Part shown: positions 23,229 through 35,163 of the stretch, one piece after another
Layout: each line of letters opens with the position of its first letter
Numbering within the stretch: the stretch's first letter is position 1
Source of the DNA: Linum tenue
Taxonomy: Eukaryota; Streptophyta; Magnoliopsida; Malpighiales; Linaceae
Assembly (NCBI GenBank): GCA_946122785.1
Contig: CAMGYJ010000002.1
Location: 69,217,703-69,281,702 of the forward strand
Reading direction: 5' to 3'
Length of the DNA: 64,000 nt
The notes under the pieces: model-generated
The model's input: only the letters and a program-made list of their open reading frames with translations
What the model was told of the DNA's origin: nothing
Databases searched by the model: none
Position numbers and translations under genes: made by a program

Positions 23229-23603
23229 TCAGCTCCGCTTGACAGGGTCGAAATTGGAGACGCCAACTATGGCGCCGATGATGGCGGTGAGCACGACGCC
23301 GCCGGCGATGATGCTGAGCAGGAAGTTCTTGAGCGAGGGGCTGACTTCCGCGGCTTCCGCCACGTCGGGGATGACCATGGAAGCCGTGAGGGCGGCGGCC
23401 GTCAATCCGGTGACTGCCTTCTCCTTCAGGGAAGCCCTGACGACTTGGGATCTGACCCTTCCGGCGCTGGATGATGATGGCCTTGCCGGTGGGAGAGGCT
23501 TGAACGACAAGAAACCCTGCGAAGGAGAAAGCAGCGCCGCCGCCTTCTGGTTGGCGTTGGTCAGCGGCATGGACATTGACACGGCTGAAGTAGAAGCGGC
23601 CAT
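23229..23603 (-). CDS. PsbX: Photosystem II subunit X (PsbX), plastid precursor
   Basis: Single exon of 124 codons. The first ~57 residues are a Ser/Ala/Pro-rich stroma-targeting peptide. Residues ~58-85 ([22 protein letters not shown]) look like a thylakoid-transfer segment ending in an Ala-x-Ala-type site. The mature part [15 protein letters not shown], then [20 protein letters not shown], is the conserved single-span PsbX protein. PsbX is a small intrinsic subunit of the photosystem II core near cytochrome b559 that affects quinone binding. The length and the FDPVKR end match other land-plant PsbX proteins. About 140 bp of CT-rich leader precedes it. Confidence 0.93.
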   Translation of the reverse strand: MAASTSAVSMSMPLTNANQKAAALLSPSQGFLSFKPLPPARPSSSSAGRVRSQVVRASLKEKAVTGLTAAALTASMVIPDVAEAAEVSPSLKNFLLSIIAGGVVLTAIIGAIVGVSNFDPVKRS

Positions 23604-25099
23604 GTTTGGTTGTGTTGGTTTCTTACTGGTGTCTCTTCTTCTAAGGGTTTGATTGGGGAGTTTCTTCTCTCTCGCTGAGGAACAAAAGACGGGGGGAGTG
23701 AAGAGGGAGCTGTTTTTTCTAGTTTAGGATGCGGAGAAATGAGAGGTAGGAAACTGACACTGAGATCTCGATTGTGTGTCCTACGTGGCAACCTCTCCGT
23801 TGGGGAGTGGTGGATAGGGTTATCTTCCTTGGCCTAATCACCATCACATTCGTTAAAGTGGGAGAATTTTCGCCTTCGGTTTGGGCTTCATTTTTCCGTA
23901 GATTGGGCTGGCAAGTTCGGTGCCAAAGAAAAGAGGACCCTCTCGAGCCCATCCAAGTTGTAGCAACATTTCCGACGAGAGGACTTTATGGCATGTTCAG
24001 ACTTCAGAGATATAAGAAGTTACACCGGATGAGTCGTTACAGATAAATGGTGGTTTAATTGTGATTCAATATATCTGTAAAATTTTATCTAAATTTGCGC
24101 TTTGTTAGGTCATTTTCTGATCAGACCGTTAGTACATGCTTTAGCAAACACTGATTTGGGTAACCATAACATTGAGTTAAGGACTCTTGTCTTTGTCGTA
24201 TATGTATTAAAGAGCTGCCCATATCGTTGCAAGAATGCTCTCTTATCGTTGGTTGGCTGGTGTCCCTTCTTTTACATTTCGGCCTGAAAAGCCTTTATTT
24301 TTGTACACTATATCAGCTGTTTCCCTTTGGGAATATCTAGGGGAAATAACCAAAACATTGAGAAATGAAATTTTATATTCAATTTCGATCTTGTTATTTT
24401 ATGGAATGAGAAATGGATAGGGAATGAATTTCATTTGTTAACTGAAATCTTGTTAAAAAGTAGTTAGAATTGGATTTATAGAGATAAAATAAGTGGGTCT
24501 CACAAAAAGTTACTATTATTTTTATCATGTCACTATCATTGTTAAAAATACAACTAATTTACATAGTTTTGAGAATTATATCAAATTTATATTATTTGTC
24601 TCAAAACATGTGATTAGAAGTGAGATTATCATTGTGTCAATTATATGAGCTTTAAGTCCGTCACAAACAAACACTTGCTTGTGTATAATGATTAAAATCA
24701 TAAAACACAATAATAATTATATCATACCGCCCTAACGTCTACCCTTTCAGCAGTATGGTGGTGCTGTGATCAATCATTATACGCTCGAAACTAATTACTG
24801 CAAGAAGCAAATTCCCACCGTCAAACACTGGAACTTGGAAGAGATCATTACACAGGTCACAGGTCACAAGACCGTTATTTTCCCCCTTTTCTTTCCCTGA
24901 TAAAGAATAAGACTGTTAGCTATTACACAGAACTGTGCAAGAAGCCAAGAACTATACATCTATTCAATTGCGTGATTGGGTTAAAATCTTTGAAATCTGC
25001 GACTATGATACAGAGGAAGAAAAAAAAAAAAGTTACACATAAAAAGGAGAAATCCCTATGAACAAACCAAGGAGATATAGCTGCACAGGAGGTCCTCAG
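23604..25099. other. Intergenic: PsbX promoter side and MSL gene 3' flank
   Basis: AT-rich sequence with only short unrecognised frames. No transposon ends with a target duplication were found. The last ~150 bp before 25100 should be the 3' UTR of the mechanosensitive channel gene. Confidence 0.45.
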
Positions 25100-27928
25100 T
25101 CATCTTGGAGGTGGCAGCACAGCCCCTGACCCAGCAGCATTAGCTGTCAATCCTCCGACGTACCTGACATGAACTTCCTGCGGCGGCAAATGATATTTGA
25201 TCCCAACCTCCTCGAAAATCTTCTTCATCTCCACCATTAGATCGGAAATCCTGCCCCCTCTCTCCCCACTCTGGAAATTCATGGTGTGACTTATATACAA
25301 ACCCATATGCATCTTGTTCATGTCTTCAATCCCCAACACCAGCACGCTGTGTGCCGGTCGCCAGTACTGTGGCTTGCTCTCCAAGTAACCTTTGATCCTG
25401 TCTTTCATGGCCCCAATCTCGTCCATCGAGGTCGAGACGTCCACAGAAAACTCAACTGAATCGCTCATCTCGGGGCTCCTGCAGAAGTTGCTGATGGGTT
25501 TGCCCACCAGAACCGAGTTGGGGTAGAATATCTTCTCGTTGTCGTACCTCAGGAACACCGTCGTCAGTAGGTTCATCTCTTCGACAACCATCTGCAAGAA
25601 CAATGGGGAGGAAAATGAGAGAGAGTTAATATTGCTAGGAGGGCATAACTAAGCTGCACATACTTTCAAGCTGAGTGTGTAGTGCTCTTGCCTGGATCCC
25701 ATCGATGACACAACGGTCCCCCACGTCGAAGGGATGCATCACAAACACGAACACGATGGCTTCGAACACTGTCTTGGCAGTGCTTCCAAACATGAACCCG
25801 ACTAGCAAGATTTGCGAGGAAATGAAGACCAAAACTTGAGTTGAAAGGAATCCCATCACTAGTAGCCACGCAACAATCATAACGAGAACGAGAACAGCCG
25901 AAACCAGCTTGTTCAGCTCCTCGATGGCAGTCTTGGTATCGTTTAACGAATGTACTAGCGATTTTCGCTCTTTGTACACCTTGACCTGCAAAAGGAGTAC
26001 AACAATCTATAATGAGAAGGAAAATCTTCCGATAATCATACTGAAAGATCTAACACAACAAGTGAACCATAAGGGTGACCAGCTAACTTACCAGCCACTT
26101 CCAGAAAACAGATCTCTTGATCTTCCCAGTTGCCGAAGCTCCTTCGAACAGGAGAATGAAATTGTCCACCTCTTCCTTCTTCAAGAACCGTAGCAGGTCA
26201 TCTTCATCAATGTACCTGCATTACATCAACCAAAACAACATAACTATATATTTGTTGCGAAAGCTAAAACAATCATCTTGTCAATCTAACTTGTTTTGTT
26301 CAAGGCAGAGTTACAGAGATTCATGAATCTTACTTGCTGCCCGTTTTGGCTACATTCCTGAAGACCTTATGCGCCGCGACTTTGGCTTCCCACTCACTGG
26401 TAATCTCGTAGTCTTTCTGCCGATACTCCTCCTCAGTTTCTTCAGTTTCCTCAAGTATGCTTGAAAGAGTTGACAATCCTGTCCCACGAACCACTTCAAC
26501 CAACCCTTTCATGGTCCAAGCAGAGACCTTCCCGTGCTTGAGTTTCTTCAGCTTATCCACATCAATCACCTCCTCTTTCTTCTCTTCCTTCTCCTTGTCT
26601 ATGCTCCTAAAGCTCAACTGCCCCGGTGTCCCTACTCTGCTTCCAATTGCCTCGGCCATTTCCATCACCGGAGGACCCGAGAGAGCCCTCAGCACATACT
26701 GATGGAAGATGGACTCCTGGATTCTGTCGAAGAATCTACTGACATGGTACGAGGAAGCTACCAACTTGATCAACAGAGTCTTCAGCAGCCAAATCCCAGC
26801 CGCGACTAACAACCCAGCAATGGCTCTGGTTATCCGGTTGAGAGCCCTTCTAGTACCTCGAGATCTCTCAACCCCATGAGTGAACAAGAGTACCCAAGCT
26901 AAAAGCACCAACCCTAGCCAAACCAAGACTTGGAAACAGTTCTTCAAACCATACACAAAGTAGAGGACCTTCACCTTGAGCAAAAACTTCCTTTCGACCA
27001 AGAATACCAACACATTCACCGACCATTCAGTAACCAATCTACCGCAGAGAATTACTAGAACCAGAACGCACCATTTCCAGAGCTGCAATCCCCAGATGTA
27101 GGAATTCTGCAGCCTGTGAATCGTCAAGCTAGCAATTAACAGCCCTACCATGACGAAAAACGCCGCCATCTCAAGCAACGTGATTACCTTCCACTTGCTA
27201 CCCGTCTTGCTGCTCTTCACTTGGGCGACGTTTGCGGTCTTGCAAACCCCATTGCCGTCATCCTCTTCATCATATTCTTCTTCTTCCCCCCGCTGCGGAG
27301 ATCCAATCAACGGCGTTCTGGGAGTAATCGGAGTCGCCGACTTCGCCGTACCTTTCGAGAAACTTCCATTCCCACTGGAAATCGCGCCGCTGTTGTTGTT
27401 ATTAGAGCGGTAAGGGGATTTCTTGTTGTAAGGCGAGCCACCGGAGTTCGCCACCAATTGGGCAGCCGCCGCAGCCTCCCCCGTCTTGGCTTCCTTGAGA
27501 ATCGCGTCGCTTGCGTACGGCGGAGGCGGCTCGACGAGCCTGGATTTCGGCCTGCTGAACTCCGACTGTCCTGTACGGCACTTTCTTCTTGCTATTGAAC
27601 TGGCCGGAGCGGGTCTCGAAACAGGGGAGGGAATCGCCGACCACGGCGTCCCCGGAGAATCGGGGAAAGTGGAGGCGTGGGGGACTCTGAGCCTGGGAGT
27701 CGGAGTCTCCGACTCCGTCTCGGCATTGGGTTTACTGCTGTTCCTGGGAGTGGGAGGGAAAGAAGAAGCTACCTGCGGGCTGGCCGGAGGGAGACGATCT
27801 CTGCTTTCGGGACTGGGAAAGAAAAGCTGCTGCTGCTGGCGGGGCTCGGGGCTTCTGATTTGGAGCACCACTTCATGGGTTTGAGTCCCTTTTTTATCTG
27901 GCGGGGCTGATTTTGCTCCGGTTTCCAT
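25100..27928 (-). CDS. MscS-like mechanosensitive ion channel (MSL10-type)
   Basis: Four exons on the minus strand: 27928-26334, 26215-26092, 25985-25692 and 25591-25100, encoding 834 residues. A long soluble N-terminus (1-~245), rich in Ser, Pro and acidic residues, precedes four membrane spans near 248-271, 283-303, 331-350 and 369-390. After a cytosolic loop come two more spans. The last is the pore-lining helix, followed by the MscS signature HPFDVGDRC and MVVEEMNLLTTVF. This is the six-span plasma-membrane class (MSL4-10), which opens under membrane tension and passes anions. Intron 3 begins CAG|GCAAGA, a GC-AG intron; reading through it would add a short tail and a stop. The product is about 100 residues longer than Arabidopsis MSL10, mainly in the N-terminus. 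Confidence 0.92.
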
Positions 27929-28671
27929 TCCGGCGGCGGACGCGAATGGATCTGGGAGAAGGGAACAGAGTATTGAAGAATCGAAGATGGCTGGGAAAAG
28001 GGTATATGTATGCAGAGCGAGCAGGCTGGCGCATGGTGAAGATTTGACCGGAGATCGTCATTGGTTAAAGAATAGCAAGTGGGTAGGAAGGAGGACGGAG
28101 ACGGTTATGCCAGTGGAGGGAAAGAAAGTGGAAATGAAGTTTTTTTGGTGACGGAAGGAAGGCGTTTCAACTTGTGATTTAAGAATGGTGGGAAATGGTT
28201 TTGCAAGAAAGCGGAACAACAAGCGAAGAAGGTTAGGCGCCGCAGGCAGGCAACGACAAGGGAAAAGGCTGCTGGCTAGCCGAGCCTGCATATTGTTTAA
28301 TGCATCAATTAATCAACTTGGTGGACAACTTGAAGGGAGAATCAATCAGGCTGGAGGAGGCTGGCTGGTACGGGCAGTTGTTTGTTTCTTCCGGGAACCA
28401 CCGGTGACGCACATGAAGGTTGAAGGGTTGCCAATGGGCGGGGCCGGCCGGGGATTATTGTAAAGCCCACCAATATATGCATCGCATAATGGAGGAGTAG
28501 GTCTGCCGCGATCCGATTACGAGGTTTTTCGATGCGTTGATAGTTCTTGTCTTATCCTTGTCCAGCACCGACGATCTAAAAAGGGTTGCGGGAAGTCGAA
28601 AACTCAATGGTCAATCAAAGTATTTCCAGGGATATAATATGATGCACTAGGTTGGGTTCGTTGAAATCTAA
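27929..28671 (-). promoter_or_regulatory. Upstream region of the MSL gene
   Basis: About 740 bp between the start codon and the first transposon. No motif is strong enough to name. No other gene is seen. Confidence 0.4.
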
Positions 28672-28751
28672 TAATGTATTAGGGATGGAAATTGGGGTGG
28701 CTGCGGTTACCCGCCACACATTTTGTGGGTAACCACACCCACAAATATAGA

Positions 28752-30874
28752 GGGAAAAATTCCAAAATACACATTTTTAAAAAAAAAAAATTCTCAAAAT
28801 ACACACGTTTTATGAAATATTCCCAATCTACACATGTTTTGACAAAACCGCGTTCGTTAAACGCGGTGAACAGTATCACCGCGGTCGTCGAAAGCGATGA
28901 ACGCTTCACTGCAGCCTTTAATAGCGGTGAACGCTTGTTGGCCATTCACCGCTTCTGTCCAATGCAGTGATGGCCTGATTATTTTTTTTTTTAATTTTTT
29001 TATGAAAAGATGGCCTGATTACTTAATTAGCGTCTGTCCGAGGAAGACGGAGAGGCCCCGGACGTGGCCATGGCGACCGCTTGAGAAAAGCAGGTCGAGA
29101 ATCAATCACCGGAATCATTCAAGCTCGACTGGGATGGTGTCAGATCTCGGTGACCATTTTGGGTTGTCGCCGCCGCCGGAAGATATGGTCGCCGGGCAGG
29201 GGTTTTTTAATATTGTTGTTAGGTTTACGGGAGGAGGATAAATGGCACAGCAGCGGCAGCCGCCGCCTGGGGAATCGGTGGAATCCAATGAGAAAGATGC
29301 GATGAGTTGTAGAAGGAAAATAGATCAAAGGGGGCAGAAGAAGAATTAGAAGAGAACTGGTGGCCAACGAACACTTTTTTGGGATAGAGAAGCACTGATA
29401 ATTACTTTGGGCATAATTACTTTTATGGGCCTTTAGTTAGAATTACCAAATCTTCTGCCTACAAAAAGAAAGGGAAAAAATCCCAAGTTACACATGTTTT
29501 TAAAAAAAATTCTCAAAATACACAAGTTATGAAAATAATTCCCAATCTACGTTAGTTTGGGCCATCACCGTTGTCGACGAAGACAGTGATTGCATCACCG
29601 CTGTCGACGAAGACAGTGATTGCATCACCGCTTTCGACGAAGACAGTGATTGCATCACCGCTGTCGACGAAGACAGTGATTGCATCACTGCAGTACACGG
29701 CCGCGGTGAAGGCCTGACCTGCGTCGAAACTTTAAACAAACGTAACTTTGTGCTCGGTTATCCGATCGTAGCGAAATTTTTTTTGATTCCGCATAATTTT
29801 TCGAGATCTTGCAAGCAGCAAATTGACATAGGCGGTTTGGTCCCGCCTTCGTCTCGAAAATATGTCGTTTGCTACTTCGAACGAGCCTTTTTTCGATTTC
29901 GTCAAACTTTGAACGACCATAACTTTGTGCTCCACAATCCGAAAATCATGAATTTTTTTTTTATTTCGCATAAATTTTTAAGGACTACAATATTTAGTAG
30001 GAGAGAATTTTCAAAAAATGAATTATTTATGGATATAAGGGATTTTGGGAATAACTTTACCTTCCTTTTCAGGAATCCAAGTACATTCCGAAAATATGTC
30101 TATAATAAAAATTGTAGTCCTTAAAAAGTTATGCGAAATAAAAAAAAAATTCATGATTTTCGGATTGTGGAGCACAAAGTTATGGTCGTTCAAAGTTTGA
30201 CGAAATCGAAAAAGGCCCGTCCGGGGTAGCAAACGACATATTTTCGAGACGAAGGCGGGACCAAACCGCCTACGGTAATTTGCGGCTTGCAAGATCTCGA
30301 AAAATTATGCAGAATCAAAAAAATTTCGCTACGATCGGATAACCGAGCACAAAGTTACGTTTGTTTAAAGTTTCGACGCAGGTCAGGCCTTCACCGCGGC
30401 CGTGTACTGCAGTGATGCAATCACTGTCTTCGTCGACAGCGGTGATGCAATCACTGTCTTCGTCGACAGCGGTGATGCAATCACTGTCTTCGTCGACAAC
30501 AGTGATGCAATCACTGTCTTCGTCGACAGCGGTGATGGCCCAAACTAACGTAGATTGGGAATTATTTTCATAACGTTTGTATTTTGAGAATTTTTTTTAA
30601 AAACATGTGTAACTTGGGATTTTTTCCAAAAGAAAGTCGTGATAATAATCAGGCCATCACCGCGTTGGATACAAGCGGTGATTGGCCAACAAGCTTTCAC
30701 CGCGTTTATAGGATGCAGTGAAGCGTTCAGCGCTTCTGACGACCGCGGTGATACTGTTCACCGTGTTTAACCACCACGGTTTTGTCCAAACATGTGTAGG
30801 TTGGGAATATTTCATAAAATGTGTGTATTTTGAGAATTTTTTTTTTAAAATATGTGTATTTTGAGATTTTTTCC
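28752..30874. mobile_element. Mutator-like foldback element, 2.1 kb, 9-bp target duplication
   Basis: The flanks are the identical 9-mer AAATATAGA (28743-28751 and 30875-30883). Ends read GGGAAAAATTCCAAAATACA and, inverted, GGAAAAAATCTCAAAATACA. Nearly the whole element is one palindrome: 28752-28990 pairs with 30640-30874, and 29470-29975 pairs with 30115-30625, around an AT-rich centre near 30045. The left arm has an unpaired GC-rich stretch at about 28990-29465. No transposase frame was recognised. Confidence 0.8.
29565..29695. repeat. 30-bp tandem repeats in the left arm (mirror at 30405-30535)
   Basis: About four copies of a 30-bp unit containing 'gacgaagacagtgattgcat' followed by 'caccgctgtc'. 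The mirror-image array lies in the right arm. Because the unit is a multiple of three, it encodes a repeating ten-residue word (AVMQSLSSST) in an open frame in each arm. This is probably fortuitous. Confidence 0.75.
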
Positions 30875-31543
30875 AAATATAGAATTATGCTACACACAAC
30901 TCGCCCCACAGTGGATAGTGGATACCCATAAAAAATTTCCTTCTTTCACCATTTGGACTCGTATATGATAAACCTATTGGTAGAGTGAAGGAAAAAAAAC
31001 ACATTGAGTTAAAACTAAGTAAAGAAGCCCAAGACATGGAACAAGTGAGGGTATGGTATTCAGAACCTCCTAAGTAGTCAACCTCTCTCTCCTCTGTTCA
31101 CTTCACCCGCTTAATTTCTTTAGGAAATGCATATTGATAACGAGTATGGGTTGGAGGGGTTCTAATCTAAATATACATTGCATCTTTATCAACGACATGA
31201 CTCCTTTGCTTTTTTATTCGAACTTTTAGGGATAAATGGAATTCTCTCACAAGTTGCGGAATTAGCATCCTCTTACACAAAAACAAAAGCCTACATAAAA
31301 GAAAGTTAATAAAGTGTTAAATAAACTATAAACCACATTTATTGGCTTTGTTTTGTTATAAAATAAACATATACCACGCGGACAATGCTTATTTAATAAA
31401 AGTATCCCATACGAACACGGTGTATTGACTTGGTTTTGTTTTATTAAATAAATATATATTTGATTTTCGAGCCTACTTTAATTTTTAGCATTCTACTTTT
31501 CACATAATTTAATATTACAAAGTATATTAATATATAAATATAC

Positions 31544-31958
31544 GGTGGCTACTTCAGTGCACTCACTTTTTTGGGTGCATTCAGTGCACCCACCTCTAAA
31601 AGTGGTCATAATACACTAAATTCTGAAATTTAATGGGTTGTATTAGCCTAATATGATGATATAACATAGAATCCCAACTAATCAACCCATTACCCTAACC
31701 TATTAACCTTCAATTTTGAATCTCAACCCAAAATCCCAAATTGTAAACCCTAACCTTAACCCTAAATTCATAAACCCCGAATCATTCAAATTAAAGTGAA
31801 TCTTGAATGATTTTTGTACAAATTCATGTGGTTCTTGTTCATCATACCACAAGTGATGATTGACATCGTTTTCACATGAATCGCCTGCTCAGAATGACGA
31901 TTATGAGGCGGGTGCATTGAATGCACCCAAAAAAGTGAGTGCACCGAAGAAATAACCA
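31544..31958. mobile_element. Mutator-like MITE, 415 bp, 9-bp target duplication
   Basis: The ends carry inverted repeats with 'gtgcactcacttttttgggt' and 'gcattcagtgcaccc'. The 9-mer TAAATATAC flanks both sides (31535-31543 and 31959-31967). Non-coding interior. It is inserted inside the hAT-like element 28680-32150. Confidence 0.85.
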
Positions 31959-32470
31959 TAAATATACTTAGTGTGGTTATTGTGGGTTAACCGTTGTGGG
32001 TAGTGGTTAACCACTAACTACAAAAATCAATATTTTGCTACCCACACCCAACCCACTATCCACAAATTGTGGGTATGGTTACCCACAATGTATGCGGTTT
32101 GGTGCGGTTTGTGGGTTACCCGCAATCCGCAAATCAAACTTCCACCCCTAAATTGTATATGGTGTAGGGGGACAACGGGAAACGGGTATTTGGATATACT
32201 TATACCCGTTATGTTTTTTGAGGGTTACGAGTAATCAAATACCCGTGATTTTTTTTCTGGGATGGGACTTGGGATCAATAATTCCTACATTGGGTACCGA
32301 CGGGTTACCCGTTAAATCTCGTTTGGATAGTATGGGTACCCGTAATACTCATTAGCAAAACTTCCCTATAAAATAGACAATACATAACCAATTATAAGAA
32401 ATCACTAACCAATACATCCCATTACATCTCGTATACAAAAAGACTGGACATAACCAATTATATTACCGTA

Positions 32471-35150
32471 CTAGCTTATTACCCAGCCCGTTGGCCGGAT
32501 TACTGTATGTTACCCACTTGTGGAATGGGAGAGAAAGCAAGTGAGAGTGAAGGGATTGGGATTCCACTTGATTAGGACCGACCCACTAATCCAATTCTTC
32601 CCGACCCGCCCCAACCTACAGGGTCAAAAAGAGTCAATAAGAAAATACGAACGGGGAGGATTAGTCATATATCTTGACTCTTCAGAAGTGGGTCAAACAG
32701 GATCAAGGTTGGGTGAGGGCAATTTTTAGCGCTAAGCAGAGTTCTGGGTTGAATACCTTTACTTAGGCCTAGAAATTGGTGCTGATGCAGACTGCAGTTT
32801 TTATTATACCATCATCAATCATCATTGAATTAGTCCTGGGCATCCCTCCCCATTGTCGGTCTGAATTCTAATGATGGCTTCATTCCTTGCACCAGCCATA
32901 TCAGCGAGTTGCCATCTCGAGCATGATTTGCCTATGTACAAATAATACAATTAGAGTATGAAAATGAATTCAATGAAAAGGAAAAGAGAATTCTATCACA
33001 TGCCAATAAATACACACATAATAGTTGAAGCTAAGTGAAAGTCATTACTCGCACATCAATTCTCAAAAATTACAGACTAAACATTGGCTAGAATGGCACT
33101 AAAACTACCAAGAATCATGGACGAAACAACTTGTCAAATTAAATAATCCTTATACTGAAACTACCTTCTAACTTGAAATAAGACATGATCACAGTTCATA
33201 GCTACTATGAATTGGTTGCAGCTCGTCCTTATCACTGCCTCTCAAGCTCAATTCAAACAGAATAGAGACCGTTATGTAAGATAACCATATTCTTACTGAT
33301 CATAATTCCTTTCTTCACTCCATTTTTGTCGGAGAAAAAAGTTATCCCCCTCTCCGGCATTTCCTTTTCCCCCTCTCTTCTCCCTCTTCTTCACAAACCG
33401 ATCCCTAAACCAACAACAACAACACAAAAATAGCCTTCGCTTCTCCCGTCTCCATCTATTGAACGCGTTGGTGGCAAGACAGGACTGCAGAAGCAAAATT
33501 TTCTAAAATCAAACTAAATTTTTTGAAGCAGACTCAACCACGAAAAAAGAGTAAAGCAACAATGCAGTAGAACCCTAAATTTAACTATAATCAAGCACAT
33601 ATCAGCAAGATTTTCGATTTGTCTGAGAGTTAACTACACGGAGAGAACAATTGATGCATAATTGAAATGCTCCAAGCAAGTTGAAGGCAAACCATAACTT
33701 TAGAATTTGGTCATTATAATAACCTTCAAGTATTGATGCTTCTAAGAACTATCATGTCCAACCTCCACTTATACAACTACGTAGCCATAGTAATTAGTTG
33801 TATAATGAGAAATATTACAAAGAAAACTACATAAACAACCAATGTAAGTAAATATTAAAACTAACAATTGATAAAACTTAAAATCTCTCTATTGGTATAA
33901 ATGTATATATTAGTAACTACTATGCAATCGAGTATATATGATTTTTAGGCACTGAATAAGAAAAGTATAGATGGCTCACAAATGAAGACGTAGCAACTGA
34001 AGGTAGCACACAAAAACCAAAAATAGAAAAAGAGATAAGAAAAAAGGCGAGAAAAAGTCAAACAAAGAAAAAGCCCACATAGGAATACCTCGCTAGTTTT
34101 AGGGACTCTCTGCCACAACAAACAACCTTCTTAAAAATCTAACACCCTGAGACATCAAACAAACCTCCCACGACACTAATGTATGACATTCCTATTGTCC
34201 AATAGGTTTGCCCAATTTAGACTTCTAAATAAATGGACTTTTCACCATTAAACCAAAACTCACAATCATTAACAGTTAATGCAAAGACATACATTTCTGA
34301 GGTCAATCACAGCATTTAAGCATAATTTTTAGTTGAAAAGAACAACTAAGTATTTAGCTAAATGATATAGTAGAATGGACACAATCTGCTACATACTAAT
34401 GATATAAACGTGTACCGGTACCATCGTTGTATCCTGACTTGCCATTTGCAACAGGCACTTTGAAAGACAGCTGCATTTTAGAGAATAAACACCCATAAGG
34501 GCGTTACGAAACCAAGCTTAATCCAAAATCTTCATATTCCACTTCGAAGACTCCATTTTCAAAAATAAGAGAGTTTAACATGTCAAATCACTCATTTGAA
34601 AAATCTCAAACAACTATTAATCAATGCAATATAATGGCACGTTCCAAATTATGTACTTGTAGGAATAATCCCAAATAATTATCAATTAATGCCCCAACTA
34701 CCTAATGTGCAGAATAGCCCTGGAGCTGTGCTGTTGTTTGCGTTGGTCTACCTTCAAACATAACATAGTTGCATCACGAACCAAAGCAATTAAGCAAAAA
34801 TCTTCATATTCCAAGTAGAATGACTCAATTCAATTTGGCCAACGCTTTATACATATTGTTTACCCCTGGACCTGTTGCACTTGCGCCTTCAGATCTTCGT
34901 GAACACAATACAATTGCGGAGAGGAGGCTGTCAACGGAATAAAAATTGTTAATTAAGTGAATCACCATACAACTAAACAAACACGCTCTTCTTGATTAGC
35001 TATCAAAATAGTGGGGGTCGCTACAATCCATCGGTTGCTCCCTCTGCGCCTAAGTTGTAGATATTAGGTTTCAGTGAGAACTTTGAGTACATGAGGAGAT
35101 ATTTTGTAGTGGAGGAGATGACCCGGCGAGTAGAATAGGAAGATTTGGAG
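32471..35150 (-). mobile_element. Putative Helitron, second family, with exon-like islands
   Basis: On the minus strand a hairpin (CCGGCCAACGGGCTGG) stands 8 nt before CTAG followed by T at 32474-32471, a Helitron-like 3' end. A second copy of this end occurs near 53713. Upstream on the same strand are short exon-like islands with splice-like borders, for example around 34430-34475 (LSFKVPVANGKSGYNDG) and 32870-32935 (SCSRWQLADMAGARNEA). I do not recognise the parent gene. The 5' end is unknown; 35150 is only the start of the next element. Confidence 0.4.
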
Positions 35151-35163
35151 AGGCTGCGATGGG

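Larger units (their letters stand above)
28680..32150. mobile_element. hAT-like element, 3.5 kb, carrying nested insertions
   Basis: Left end TAGGGATGGAAATTGGGGTG with 'gcggttacccgc'; right end, read inverted, TAGGGGTGGAAGTTTGATTTG with 'cgggtaacccacaaacc'. Flanking octamers taatgtat (28672-28679) and aattgtat (32151-32158) agree at 6 of 8 positions. Two younger elements sit inside (28752-30874 and 31544-31958). Without them the element is only about 0.9 kb and non-coding. Confidence 0.7.

Noticed and set aside
29140..29367. 75-codon minus frame resembling a signal-peptide protein
   Set aside because: The hydrophobic start comes from complementing a purine-rich tract; the frame is short and has no domain. 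The segment is reported only as possibly captured DNA.
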